Assembly (NCBI RefSeq): GCF_013201035.1
Contig: NZ_CP053707.1
Coordinates: forward strand, 2,790,001-2,854,000
From: Arthrobacter sp. NEB 688
Lineage (GTDB): Bacteria > Actinomycetota > Actinomycetes > Actinomycetales > Dermatophilaceae
DNA length: 64,000 nucleotides
Reading direction: 5' to 3'
In this document: piece after piece, positions 56,387 through 64,000 of the stretch
Position numbering within the stretch: position 1 is the stretch's first letter
Layout: each line of letters opens with the position of its first letter
Program-made: the position numbers and the translations under genes
Notes under the pieces: model-generated
Database searches by the model: none
The model's input: the letters and a program-made list of their open reading frames with translations, nothing else
What the model was told of the DNA's origin: nothing

Positions 56387-57349
56387 TCAGGCGCGGGCCG
56401 GTCCCGGCTCGTCGCAGGCGTCGTCGCCGTCGGGTCCGTCGAGCTCGTCGTCGCCCTCGATGGGGAGGAAGACCGACTGCATCCGGCGCCGGGGCGGCGC
56501 GACCGACTCGGACCCGAGCACCCGCTCGCGCAGCGGGGCGGTGAGCACGCCGAGCGGCGCCGTGAGGACGTAGCCGTAGGCGACGACGATGCCTGTGAGG
56601 CCCGGGGCGAGCACGAGGCCGGCGACGATCGCGAGGGCGACGAGGCCGGTGGTGAGCCGCGCCCGCGGGGTCGTCGGCTGGAGCAGGTTGCGGAAGGACC
56701 GGAACCGGATGGTCATGACCATGAGGAAGGCCGGGACCACGCTGACCAGCAGCGGGAACCACGCCTGCCACGGGCCGGTGCCCGGACCGAAGAAGGGCGA
56801 GTCGAGCGCGAAGATCGTCGCGATGACGACGCTCGCCGCACCCGGCGACGGCAGGCCGACGAAGTAGCGCTTGTCGGCGGCGGGGTCGATGGTCACGTTG
56901 AAGCGGGCCAGGCGGAAGGCCGCGCACGAGAGCCAGAGGAAGGCGACGAGCCACGCGAGCACCGGCCAGTCGCTCAGGGCCCACGTGTGCACGAGCACCG
57001 CGGGGGCGACGCCGAAGGAGATGAGGTCGGCGAGCGAGTCCAGCTGGAGACCGAACGGCGAGGTCGCCCCGACGAGGCGGGCGACGAAGCCGTCGGCGAT
57101 GTCCATGACGATGGAGAACGCGATGAGGACGGCCGCGAGCGTGAAGTGGCCCCGGAAGGCGAGGAGCACCGACGAGAAGCCGCTCACCATGTTGAGCGTC
57201 GTGAAGGTGCTCGGGGCGAGCAGGCGGGCCCGCTCGCGCTTGGGCAGCTGGCGCAGCGAGACGACGCGGGCGCCGGTCGGCGAGACGAGCCGCCACCGGT
57301 CGAGGATGCGCCGGCGGCCGGTGGTGGTGTCGGGACCCTCGCTGCTCAT
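56387..57349 (-). CDS. pssA: CDP-diacylglycerol-serine O-phosphatidyltransferase
   Basis: CDP-alcohol phosphatidyltransferase of 320 residues, most likely PssA, making phosphatidylserine. The family motif is complete: D83, D86-G87, A90-R91, G100, D104 and D108 (in DIADGFVAR and GLQLDSLAD). About eight membrane segments are seen; a C-terminal acidic tail of 50 residues (EGDDELDGPDGDDACDE) is extra. The start overlaps the end of a small upstream ORF as ATGA. No psd gene is adjacent, though psd often is. Phosphatidylglycerol- or inositol-type synthases are less likely. Confidence 0.88.
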   Translation of the reverse strand: MSSEGPDTTTGRRRILDRWRLVSPTGARVVSLRQLPKRERARLLAPSTFTTLNMVSGFSSVLLAFRGHFTLAAVLIAFSIVMDIADGFVARLVGATSPFGLQLDSLADLISFGVAPAVLVHTWALSDWPVLAWLVAFLWLSCAAFRLARFNVTIDPAADKRYFVGLPSPGAASVVIATIFALDSPFFGPGTGPWQAWFPLLVSVVPAFLMVMTIRFRSFRNLLQPTTPRARLTTGLVALAIVAGLVLAPGLTGIVVAYGYVLTAPLGVLTAPLRERVLGSESVAPPRRRMQSVFLPIEGDDELDGPDGDDACDEPGPARA

Positions 57350-57438
57350 CGCTCCCCCTCGCGCACGGCGCCCGCGTCCGGGCCGGTGGTCTCGGTGCGC
57401 GAGGGCGTGGGCCCGGCCTCCCGGTCGATGCGTGGCAT
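57346..57438 (-). CDS. 30-codon leaderless ORF coupled to pssA
   Basis: A 30-residue ORF (begins MPRIDREAGPTPSRTETTG, ends GAVREGER) whose ATG at 57438 is 7 nt after TAGGGT (57446-57451, minus strand). Its stop overlaps the pssA ATG as ATGA. The peptide is hydrophilic with no known motif. It could be a real leader peptide, a remnant of psd, or a device that couples pssA translation to a leaderless start. Its expression is inferred from the signals alone. Confidence 0.5.
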   Translation of the reverse strand: MPRIDREAGPTPSRTETTGPDAGAVREGER

Positions 57439-57445
57439 GCGCCCC

Positions 57446-57455
57446 ACCCTAGGAT
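57446..57455. promoter_or_regulatory. Bidirectional promoter with shared TA
   Basis: ACCCTAGGAT holds TAGGGT on the minus strand (57446-57451) for the pssA unit and TAGGAT on the plus strand (57450-57455) for the ABC transporter, overlapping by the central TA of CCTAGG. Each lies 7 nt before a start codon, at 57438 and 57463. Confidence 0.6.
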
Positions 57456-57462
57456 GCCGGGC

Positions 57463-58173
57463 ATGGTGGCCGCTGTCCTCGTGCGTGAGCTGCGGCGCGT
57501 GTTCCGCGCGACGACCGCGGTCGACGGGGCCTCCTGGTCCGCGTCCGCCGGGCGCGTCACGGCCCTCCTCGGCCCCAACGGCGCCGGCAAGACGACGACC
57601 GTCGAGTGCCTCGAGGGCCTCCAGCGCCCCGACGCCGGCGAGGTCCGCGTCCTCGGCGCCGACCCCTGGCACGCCGACGCGGCCCACCGCGCCGCGGTCG
57701 GGGTGATGCTCCAGGACGGCGGCCTGCCGACGACGGTGCGGCCCCTGCCCCTCCTGCGCCACCTCGCCGCCCTGCACCGCGAGCCGCTGCCGGTCGACGA
57801 GCTGGCCGAGCGGCTCGGCCTCCACGACTTCGCCCGCACGACCGTGCGCCGGATGTCCGGCGGGCAGCGCCAGCGGGTGGCCCTCGCGGCCGCCCTCGTC
57901 GGACGGCCCGAGGTCCTCTTCCTCGACGAGCCGACCGCCGGCCTCGACCCCCACGCGCGCCTCGACGTCTGGGACCTCGTGCGCGCCGAGGCCGACCGCG
58001 GGGTCTGCGTCGTCGTCACGACCCACTCCTTCGAGGAGGCCGAGCGTCTCGCCGACGACGTCGTCGTCATGGCCGGCGGGCGGGTCGTCGCCGACGGGCC
58101 GCTGGCGCAGGTGCGCGGCGACCGCTCGCTCGAGGACGTCTACTTCGCCCTGACCCGCCGGGAGGCCTCGTGA
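57463..58173 (+). CDS. ABC transporter ATP-binding protein
   Basis: ATPase of a DrrA-like exporter, 236 residues. Walker A GPNGAGKTT is at 37-45, Q loop MLQDGGLPT, signature MSGGQRQRV, Walker B VLFLDEPTAGLDP and H loop TTHSFEEAERL. ATG at 57463 is preferred to ATG at 57454 because the latter overlaps the -10. Its stop overlaps the permease start as GTGA. ABC pairs like this lie upstream of heme A synthase in many actinobacteria; substrate unknown. Confidence 0.9.
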   Translation: MVAAVLVRELRRVFRATTAVDGASWSASAGRVTALLGPNGAGKTTTVECLEGLQRPDAGEVRVLGADPWHADAAHRAAVGVMLQDGGLPTTVRPLPLLRHLAALHREPLPVDELAERLGLHDFARTTVRRMSGGQRQRVALAAALVGRPEVLFLDEPTAGLDPHARLDVWDLVRAEADRGVCVVVTTHSFEEAERLADDVVVMAGGRVVADGPLAQVRGDRSLEDVYFALTRREAS

Positions 58174-58913
58174 GCGCCCCGACCCCGACCCGCGGCCGGG
58201 TGCTCGCCCAGGCCCGCTTCGAGAGCCGGGTGCTGCTGGCCAACGGCGAGCAGCTGCTCGTCTCGGTCGTCCTGCCCGCGCTCGCCCTCGTCGGGCTGGC
58301 CCTCGCGTCGGTGCCCGACCTCGGGCCGGGCCGCCGGGTCGACCTCGCGGCGGCCGGGGCGCTCGCCCTCGCGGTCGTCTCGACGGCGTTCACCGGCCAG
58401 GCCATCTCGACCGGCTTCGACCGACGCTCGGGCGTCCTGCGGATGCTCGGCACCACCCCGCTCGGCCGCGGCGGGCTGCTGGCCGGCAAGGCGCTCGCGG
58501 TCCTCACCGTCCTCGCCGTGCAGGTCGTGGTGCTCGGCGGGCTCGGGCTCGCGCTCGGCTGGCGTCCGCCGGCGGGCGGGCTGCTGCCCGGCCTGGTCAC
58601 CCTCCTGCTCGGCACCGCGGCCTTCGTCGCGCTCGCCCTCCTGCTCGCCGGCACCGTCCGGGCCGAGGCCGTCCTCGCGCTGGCCAACCTCGCGTGGGTC
58701 GTCCTCCTCGGGCTCGGCGTCCTCGTCCCGACCGACCGGCTGCCCGGCGCGCTGGCGACCGTGGCCGCGGCGCTGCCGTCCGGGGCGCTCGGCGACGCGA
58801 CGCGCCTCACCCTCGTCGACGGCACCTGGCCGTGGGCGCAGTGGGCGGTCCTCGTCGTCTGGGGCGGCGCCGCCGGGGCCGCCGCGGTCCGCTGGTTCCG
58901 CTGGTCGGGCTGA
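58170..58913 (+). CDS. ABC transporter permease
   Basis: Membrane partner of the preceding ATPase, 247 residues with about six hydrophobic segments; ABC-2 type with DRRSGVLRMLGTTPLGR as the typical cytosolic loop. GTG at 58170 is coupled by GTGA to the ATPase. The 44 nt after its stop contain the promoter of ctaA, so the latter has its own start. Confidence 0.9.
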   Translation: MSAPTPTRGRVLAQARFESRVLLANGEQLLVSVVLPALALVGLALASVPDLGPGRRVDLAAAGALALAVVSTAFTGQAISTGFDRRSGVLRMLGTTPLGRGGLLAGKALAVLTVLAVQVVVLGGLGLALGWRPPAGGLLPGLVTLLLGTAAFVALALLLAGTVRAEAVLALANLAWVVLLGLGVLVPTDRLPGALATVAAALPSGALGDATRLTLVDGTWPWAQWAVLVVWGGAAGAAAVRWFRWSG

Positions 58914-58956
58914 GCGGGTTCGGTCGGCCACGACGCCCCGTCGTAGCATCGGGGGC

Positions 58957-59880
58957 GTGAGCTCCATCCCCCTCGTCACCGGCGAGGTCTCGACCCGGAC
59001 GGTCCGTCGCTGGGCCTGGGCGAGCCTCGTGGCGAACACCGTGATCATCGTCACCGGCGCGCTCGTGCGCCTCACCGGCTCGGGCCTCGGCTGCCCCACG
59101 TGGCCGCGCTGCACCGACGCCTCGTTCGTGCCGCACCGCGAGCTCGGCGCGCACGGCGTCATCGAGTTCGGCAACCGGCTGCTCACCTACGTGCTCATCG
59201 CCGTCGCGGTGCTCACGCTCGTCGCCGTCTGGCGGTGGAGCCGCACGAGCCGGTCGCTGCGCCTGCACGCCTTCCTCCTGGCGTTCGGCATCCCGTTCCA
59301 GGGCGTGGTCGGCGGGATCACCGTCCTCACGCAGCTCAACCCGTGGATCGTCGCGATCCACCTCCTCCTCTCGCTGCTCCTCGTCGCGGGGTCGGTGTGG
59401 CTCCTCCTGCGGGTCACCGACCGGCTCGGCACCCCGGCCGCGCTCGGCCTGCGCCGGGCCACCCTGCTCATGCAGGTCCTCGTCTGGGTCGTCGTCTACC
59501 TCGGCACGGTCGTCACGGGCAGCGGCCCGCACGCCGGCGACGCCGACGCCCCCCGCAACGGCCTCGACCCGGAGCTCTGGAGCCACGTGCACGCCGCCGG
59601 GGTCTACGCCCTCGTCGCGGTGACGGTCGTCCTCTGGTGGGGCTCGCGCGGCACGGCGCTGCGCGGCCCCGTGACGACGCTGCTCGTCATCGAGCTGGCG
59701 CAAGGCGCGATCGGCTTCGCGCAGTACTGGACCGGCCTGCCCATCCCCCTCGTGGCGCTGCACCTGCTCGGCGCCGCCGTGCTCGTCGCCGCGGCGACGC
59801 GGGTCCTGCTCCTGGCCCGCGGCGTCCTCCTGCCCGGCTCCCCCACCGCCCGTCGCCGGGACGCGGCGCTCACCGCCTGA
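58957..59880 (+). CDS. ctaA: Heme A synthase (CtaA/Cox15)
   Basis: Integral membrane enzyme turning heme O to heme A for the aa3 oxidase; 307 residues, about eight helices. Signs are GSGLGCPTWPRC with cysteine pair, the catalytic glutamate region HGVIEFGNRLLTYV and heme-binding histidines in AIHLLLSLLLV and the later HLLGAAVLV. GTG at 58957 has TAGCAT (58944-58949) 7 nt upstream, a leaderless mRNA. It acts after CtaB, encoded 2 kb away. Confidence 0.95.
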   Translation: MSSIPLVTGEVSTRTVRRWAWASLVANTVIIVTGALVRLTGSGLGCPTWPRCTDASFVPHRELGAHGVIEFGNRLLTYVLIAVAVLTLVAVWRWSRTSRSLRLHAFLLAFGIPFQGVVGGITVLTQLNPWIVAIHLLLSLLLVAGSVWLLLRVTDRLGTPAALGLRRATLLMQVLVWVVVYLGTVVTGSGPHAGDADAPRNGLDPELWSHVHAAGVYALVAVTVVLWWGSRGTALRGPVTTLLVIELAQGAIGFAQYWTGLPIPLVALHLLGAAVLVAAATRVLLLARGVLLPGSPTARRRDAALTA

Positions 59881-59912
59881 CCCACCCCGGGCCTCCACGC
59901 CCGGCACCCTGA

Positions 59913-59954
59913 TGCACAACAGACGTTGCACAAGGCTGGTTGTGGATCTACCGT
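59913..59954 (+). promoter_or_regulatory. Promoter and putative operator of ArsR-MFS operon
   Basis: TTGCAC (59926-59931) and TACCGT (59949-59954) with 17 nt spacing form a near-ideal promoter; the ATG at 59961 follows 6 nt later. The imperfect inverted repeat TGCACAAC-AGAC-GTTGCACA (59913-59932) covers the -35 and is a likely site for the encoded regulator. Confidence 0.6.
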
Positions 59955-59960
59955 CGACGC

Positions 59961-60533
59961 ATGACGCGACCCGAGATCCGCACGCTGCGCGACGCCGCAC
60001 CCCTCGCCGCGCTGGCCCACCCCTTCCGCTCCCGGATGATGGACTCGCTCAAGGTCGACGGCCCCGGCACCGCCTCGATGCTGGCCGCCCGCACCGGCCA
60101 GGCCGTCGGCAACGCCAGCCACCACCTCAAGGTCCTCGCCGCGGCGGGGCTCGTCGAGGAGGCCCCCGAGCTCGCCCGTGACCGTCGCGAGCGGTGGTGG
60201 CGCCTGGTCTCCGCCGGGACCCGGTGGAGCAGCGTCGACCTCGCCGACGACCCGGCCGCCGCGACCGCCGCGCGGGAGGCCGAGGCGCTCCAGCTGCGCC
60301 GGCAGGTCGAGCGCATCACCGACTGGCTCGGCCGGCGCGACACCGACCCGGAGTGGGAGGGTGCGGCGTTCGCGAACCAGAACTGGCTGCGCCTCTCCCC
60401 CGCCGAGCTGCAGCAGGTCGCCGAGGAGACCCTCGCCCTCTACCGCCGGTGGGCCGACCGCGAGGTGCCGGACGACGGCGTGGAGCGCGAGTCCGTGCTC
60501 GTCGTCGCACGGGGGTTCCCGTGCCGGCCGTGA
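59961..60533 (+). CDS. ArsR-type winged-helix regulator
   Basis: Regulator of 190 residues with an N-terminal winged-helix domain (LAALAHPFRSRMMDSLKVDG, NASHHLKVLAAAGLVEEAP, RERWWRLV wing) and a helical C-terminal domain of about 100 residues. No metal-binding cysteine pair is seen, so it is not an arsenic sensor; a drug or metabolite ligand is likely. It is leaderless at ATG 59961. Coupled (GTGA) to an MFS transporter, it probably represses both. Confidence 0.87.
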   Translation: MTRPEIRTLRDAAPLAALAHPFRSRMMDSLKVDGPGTASMLAARTGQAVGNASHHLKVLAAAGLVEEAPELARDRRERWWRLVSAGTRWSSVDLADDPAAATAAREAEALQLRRQVERITDWLGRRDTDPEWEGAAFANQNWLRLSPAELQQVAEETLALYRRWADREVPDDGVERESVLVVARGFPCRP

Positions 60534-61846
60534 CGCACGAGGTCCCCACGGCCACCGGGCCGCTCCCCCTGCGGCACAACCGCACCTTCGCGCTCCTGTG
60601 GGCCGGCGAGGGCGTCAGCGTGCTCGGGGCGATGACGACGACGGTCGTCGTCCCGCTCCTCGCGGTGACGTCCTTCGACGCCGGACCCGGCTGGATGGGG
60701 CTGCTGACGGCGGCCGCCTGGCTGCCGTGGCTCGTCGTGGGCCTGCCCGCCGGCGCCTGGGTGGACCGCCTCGACCCGCGCCGGGTCATGGTCGTCGCCG
60801 ACCTCGTCGCCGCGGTCGCCGTCGGCTCGGTGCCCCTCGCCGCCCTGCTCGGCGTCCTCGACCTCCCGCACCTCCTCGCGGCGTCCGTGGCCTCCGGCAC
60901 GTGCGCGGTCTTCTTCCGGACCGCGTACGGCGCCTTCGTCCCCCGCGTCGTGCGCGCGGAGGACCTCGAGACAGCCAACGGCCGCCTCTACGGGACCGAG
61001 TCCGCGATGCAGGTCGCCGGGCCCGGCGTCGGTGGCCTGCTCGTGCAGCTCGTCGGCGCCGCCACGGCGGTCGTCGCCGACGTGGTCGGCTTCCTCGTCT
61101 CGGCCCTGTGCCTCTGGCGGATGGACCCCGCCACGCTCCGGCCGGCACCCGAGCGCCCGGCCCGCGAGCCGCTGCGCCGCGAGATCGCCGACGGCGTGCG
61201 GGTCGTCGCCCGCGACCCCTACCTGCGCTTCTTCACCCTGCAGGGCGCGGCCTCCAACTTCGCCCTCACCGGCTACGGCGCGCTGCTGGTGCTCTTCCTC
61301 GTGCGCGAGCTCGGCGTCGCCCCGGCGACGGTGGGCCTGCTCGTCGCGGCGGGCAGCGTCGGTGGCCTCGTCGGCGCGGCCGTCGCGACACCGCTGGCCC
61401 GCCGGGTCGGCACCGCCCGGGCGATGCGCCACCTCCAGGTGCTCGGGGGTCCGACCGCGCTGCTCGTCCCCCTCGCCGCCCCCGGCGCCGCCGTCGCCCT
61501 CGTCCCCGTCGGCGTGGCCCTCGTGGGGGTCGGGGTCGTCGGCGCGAACGTCGTGCGCTCGGCGTTCCGCCAGCGCTGGACGCCGCCGGCGCTCCTGGGC
61601 CGGACCACGTCCGCGTCGTCGGTGCTCAACTTCGGCACGATGCCGGTGGCCGGGCTCGTCGCCGGCTGGCTCGGGACCTCGCTCGGCGTGCGCCCGACCA
61701 TCGTCGGGATGACCGCGCTGCACGCGCTCGTGTCGCTCTCGGTGTGGGTCGGCCCCTACCGGCGCGGACGCGACCTCCCGGCGGGGGTCAGCGCAGCGGC
61801 AGGTGGACGAGCGGGTCGACGGCCACCGCGAGGAACACGACGGTGA
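60530..61846 (+). CDS. MFS transporter
   Basis: Major facilitator of 438 residues with about 12 membrane helices (for example [20 protein letters not shown]), in the DHA3-like/EntS-type efflux class; motif A is seen as [24 protein letters not shown] at 60530 overlaps the regulator stop. The drug or substrate is unknown. Its 3' end runs 59 bp into the convergent ctaB gene, so the last 19 codons are antisense to ctaB. Confidence 0.9.
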   Translation: MTHEVPTATGPLPLRHNRTFALLWAGEGVSVLGAMTTTVVVPLLAVTSFDAGPGWMGLLTAAAWLPWLVVGLPAGAWVDRLDPRRVMVVADLVAAVAVGSVPLAALLGVLDLPHLLAASVASGTCAVFFRTAYGAFVPRVVRAEDLETANGRLYGTESAMQVAGPGVGGLLVQLVGAATAVVADVVGFLVSALCLWRMDPATLRPAPERPAREPLRREIADGVRVVARDPYLRFFTLQGAASNFALTGYGALLVLFLVRELGVAPATVGLLVAAGSVGGLVGAAVATPLARRVGTARAMRHLQVLGGPTALLVPLAAPGAAVALVPVGVALVGVGVVGANVVRSAFRQRWTPPALLGRTTSASSVLNFGTMPVAGLVAGWLGTSLGVRPTIVGMTALHALVSLSVWVGPYRRGRDLPAGVSAAAGGRAGRRPPRGTRR

Positions 61847-62732
61847 CGTACGTGATCGAGTAGTGGAACAGGCGCATCGGCTTGAGGGCCAGCCCGGTCA
61901 CGCCGCGACGGGCGGCGCCGAGCAGGCGGTGCGCCTCGGCGACGAAGAGCGCACCGGAGGCCACCGCGACCACCGTGTAGAGCCAGCCCATCGAGGCGAC
62001 CGGCACGAGCGCGAGCGAGGTCGCGACCATGACCCACGAGTACGCGACGATCTGGCGGCCGACGACGACCGGGCCCTTCTCGACGGGCAGCATCGGCACC
62101 TCGGCCGTGGCGTAGTCGTCGCGGAAGGCCATCGAGAGCGGCCAGTAGTGCGGCGGCGTCCAGAAGAAGATGACGAGGAAGAGCACGAGCGCCGGCCAGC
62201 CGACCGTGCCCGTCACCGCGGACCAACCGATGAGCGTCGGCATGCAGCCGGCGATGCCGCCCCACACGATGTTCTGCGACGTGCGCCGCTTGAGCAGCAT
62301 CGTGTAGCCGACGGCGTACAGCGCGATGGCGAGCAGCGACAGCGCGGCCGACAGCAGGTTGACGACGAGCGCGAACCAGACCGTCGAGGCCACGGTGAGG
62401 GCGCCACCGAAGATCATCGCCTCGCGGACGGTCACCTCGCCGGTGACCATCGGGCGGCTGCTCGTGCGGTGCATGAGCCGGTCGATGTCGCGGTCGTAGA
62501 CCGAGTTGAAGGTGTTCGCGGCGCCGGCGCTGAGGATGCCGCCGGCGAGCGTCGCCACGACGAGCCAGAGCGACGGGACCCCGCGCTCGGCGAGGAACAT
62601 CACGGGCACGGTCGTCACGAGCAGGAGCTCGATGATGCGCGGCTTGGTGAGTGCCACGAAGGCCCCGACGCGTCGCGGACCGCGGCGGGCGGAGACCGCC
62701 GCGGGAGCGGTCGTCACGGGGGTGGTGGCCAC
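61788..62732 (-). CDS. ctaB: Heme O synthase (protoheme IX farnesyltransferase)
   Basis: UbiA-family prenyltransferase, 314 residues and about nine helices, that adds farnesyl to heme B. The aspartate-rich motifs are [20 protein letters not shown] (N-x-x-x-D-x-x-x-D) and the later YDxxxD-like region [19 protein letters not shown] (62768-62773, minus strand) is the -10; GTG at 62732 has GAAGGA upstream, so this gene has a leader of about 30 nt. It is divergent from tkt. Confidence 0.95.
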   Translation of the reverse strand: MATTPVTTAPAAVSARRGPRRVGAFVALTKPRIIELLLVTTVPVMFLAERGVPSLWLVVATLAGGILSAGAANTFNSVYDRDIDRLMHRTSSRPMVTGEVTVREAMIFGGALTVASTVWFALVVNLLSAALSLLAIALYAVGYTMLLKRRTSQNIVWGGIAGCMPTLIGWSAVTGTVGWPALVLFLVIFFWTPPHYWPLSMAFRDDYATAEVPMLPVEKGPVVVGRQIVAYSWVMVATSLALVPVASMGWLYTVVAVASGALFVAEAHRLLGAARRGVTGLALKPMRLFHYSITYVTVVFLAVAVDPLVHLPLR

Positions 62733-62911
62733 GTCGTCCTTCGGGTCGGCCGGAAGCGTGCTCGGCGATTCTATCCGCCCCCGACATCACCTCGTGACGC
62801 CCCCGGCCGTGACCCCCTCACGCAGGTCTAGGGTGGACGTCAGTTGCGTCACACGGCGCCCTCACCGCCGGTGGCGACGTCATGAGCACGTCCCCGCGAG
62901 AGAGGAATCCC

Positions 62912-64000
62912 TTGAGCCCCACCGCCCGTCCCCGTTCCGCGTCCCCCGTCGCCGGCCGCTCCCCCGAGCTCTCCAAGCCGCTGGCCCGCAAGGCGAAGTG
63001 GTCCGACCTCGACGTCCGAGCCGTCGACACCGCCCGCATCCTCGCCGCCGACGCCGTCCAGCACAAGGGCAACGGCCACCCCGGCACGGCGATGAGCCTC
63101 GCCCCCGTGGCCTACCTGCTCTACCAGCAGGTGATGAACCACGACCCGTCCGACCCCGCGTGGCTCGGCCGCGACCGGTTCGTCCTGTCGTGCGGGCACT
63201 CCTCGCTCACCCAGTACGTGCAGCTCTACCTCTCGGGCTACGGCCTCGAGCTGGCCGACCTCAAGGCGCTGCGCACCTGGGGCTCGCTCACCCCGGGCCA
63301 CCCCGAGGTGCACCACACCAAGGGTATCGAGATCACGACCGGCCCGCTCGGCTCCGGCCTCGCGTCGGCCGTCGGCATGGCGATGGCCCAGCGCCGCCAG
63401 CGCGGCCTGCTCGACCCGGACGCCAAGCCCGGCCAGAGCCCCTTCGACCACCACGTGTGGGTCCTCGCCTCCGACGGCGACCTCATGGAGGGCGTGTCGG
63501 CCGAGGCCTGCTCGCTCGCCGGCCACCAGGAGCTCGCCAACCTCACCGTCGTCTACGACGCGAACCAGATCTCCATCGAGGACGACACCGACATCTCCTT
63601 CACCGAGGACGTCGCGAAGCGCTTCGAGGCCTACGGCTGGGACGTCGTCGACGTCGACTGGCGCCAGTCGGACGACCCCGCCGGCACGCCCGGGTACACC
63701 GAGGACGTCGACGCCCTCCTCGCCGCGCTCGAGAAGAGCCGCAAGGGCAAGCGCCCCACCCTCGTGCGCCTGCACACCGTCATCGCCTGGCCGGCCCCCT
63801 CCGCCCGCGGCACCGGCAAGGCGCACGGCTCGGCCCTCGGCACCGACGAGATCGCGGCGACCAAGGAGCTCCTCGGCTTCGACCCGAAGAAGTCCTTCCC
63901 CGCCGAGCGCGAGGTCCTCGCCCACACCCGCGAGGTCAAGAAGCGCGGCAAGGCCGCCCACCGCGAGTGGGACAAGGGCTACAAGGCGTGGCGCAAGGCG
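62912..64000 (+). CDS. tkt: Transketolase, 5' part (runs off the window)
   Basis: Thiamine-diphosphate enzyme of the pentose phosphate pathway; only the first 363 codons are in the window. Signs are HKGNGHPGTAMSLAPVAYLL, the GPLGSG loop, and the ThDP motif DGDLMEG with the closing NxxS of DANQIS. TTG at 62912 is chosen because GAGAGAGG lies 6 nt upstream; ATG at 62882 is in frame but has no good Shine-Dalgarno. TAGGGT at 62829-62834 is the probable -10. Tkt next to ctaB/ctaA is common in actinobacteria. Confidence 0.9.
   Translation, partial: MSPTARPRSASPVAGRSPELSKPLARKAKWSDLDVRAVDTARILAADAVQHKGNGHPGTAMSLAPVAYLLYQQVMNHDPSDPAWLGRDRFVLSCGHSSLTQYVQLYLSGYGLELADLKALRTWGSLTPGHPEVHHTKGIEITTGPLGSGLASAVGMAMAQRRQRGLLDPDAKPGQSPFDHHVWVLASDGDLMEGVSAEACSLAGHQELANLTVVYDANQISIEDDTDISFTEDVAKRFEAYGWDVVDVDWRQSDDPAGTPGYTEDVDALLAALEKSRKGKRPTLVRLHTVIAWPAPSARGTGKAHGSALGTDEIAATKELLGFDPKKSFPAEREVLAHTREVKKRGKAAHREWDKGYKAWRKA

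Overview
The window looks like chromosomal core DNA of a very G+C-rich actinobacterium. Evidence for Actinobacteria: a mycothiol ligase (mshC), two F420-type luciferase-like oxidoreductases and an F420-type PPOX protein, the actinobacterial families DUF3090, SCO1664, DUF3099 and DUF5703, an actinobacterial glgA/glgC pair, SufR-led suf genes, and many predicted leaderless mRNAs with TAnnnT -10 boxes 6-7 nt before a GTG or ATG. A DUF222/HNH gene and the overall gene order would suit Micrococcales near Intrasporangiaceae/Dermatophilaceae, but that is inference. I see no prophage, IS element, CRISPR array or rRNA; one tRNA (Leu, GAG) is present.

Layout. 0-11 kb: HAD phosphatase, PAC2 protein, mshC, SCO1664, DUF3090, a nickel/cobalt ECF transporter (cbiM-PDGLE-cbiQ-cbiO) behind a Nur-like box, a histidine phosphatase, corA, a 433-bp non-coding stretch with a duplicated corA tail, uppP and a luciferase-like oxidoreductase. 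11-19.4 kb: a frameshifted DUF222/HNH gene, a TIGR01777 epimerase, an aldo/keto reductase, a very acidic protein, DUF5703, an M20 peptidase, tRNA-Leu, a receptor Ser/Thr kinase, and a HipA-like kinase coupled to DUF3037. 19.4-23.5 kb: a compact multistep phosphorelay (lipoprotein, hybrid histidine kinase, Hpt protein, OmpR-type regulator). 23.6-29.1 kb: TrmH-type methyltransferase, two TauE/SafE permeases, SPFH plus NfeD proteins, an ABC ATPase, an XdhC-type Rossmann protein. 29-36.7 kb: divergent glgA/glgC, a second luciferase-like protein, a small P-loop protein, a large secreted Ig-like protein, serB. 36.7-49.3 kb: fabI, fabG, DUF3099, moaA, SURF1, DUF2252, an ABC exporter, a TrpB2-type protein, an ABC-F protein, a zinc metallopeptidase and three small proteins. 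49.3-56.3 kb: one tightly coupled suf operon (sufR-B-D-Rieske-C-S-U-T) ending in an acVLRF1 gene. 56.3-64 kb: pssA with a leaderless upstream 30-codon ORF, an ABC ATPase/permease pair, heme A synthase, an ArsR-type regulator with an MFS transporter, heme O synthase (ctaB), and the start of transketolase (cut by the window end).

Genes that work together: cbiM/PDGLE/cbiQ/cbiO form one importer; ctaB, ctaA and SURF1 serve heme-copper oxidase assembly; the suf genes make Fe-S clusters under SufR; glgC and glgA make ADP-glucose and transfer it; fabG and fabI are the two reductive steps of fatty acid elongation; lipoprotein, hybrid kinase, Hpt and response regulator form a likely phosphorelay. Two themes recur: translational coupling through GTGA, ATGA or TGATG overlaps, and convergent gene pairs whose opposing stop codons form the core of a stem-loop. 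The most distinctive items are the phosphorelay headed by a cysteine-free lipoprotein, the corA-tail duplication, and two promoters in which divergent -10 boxes overlap.
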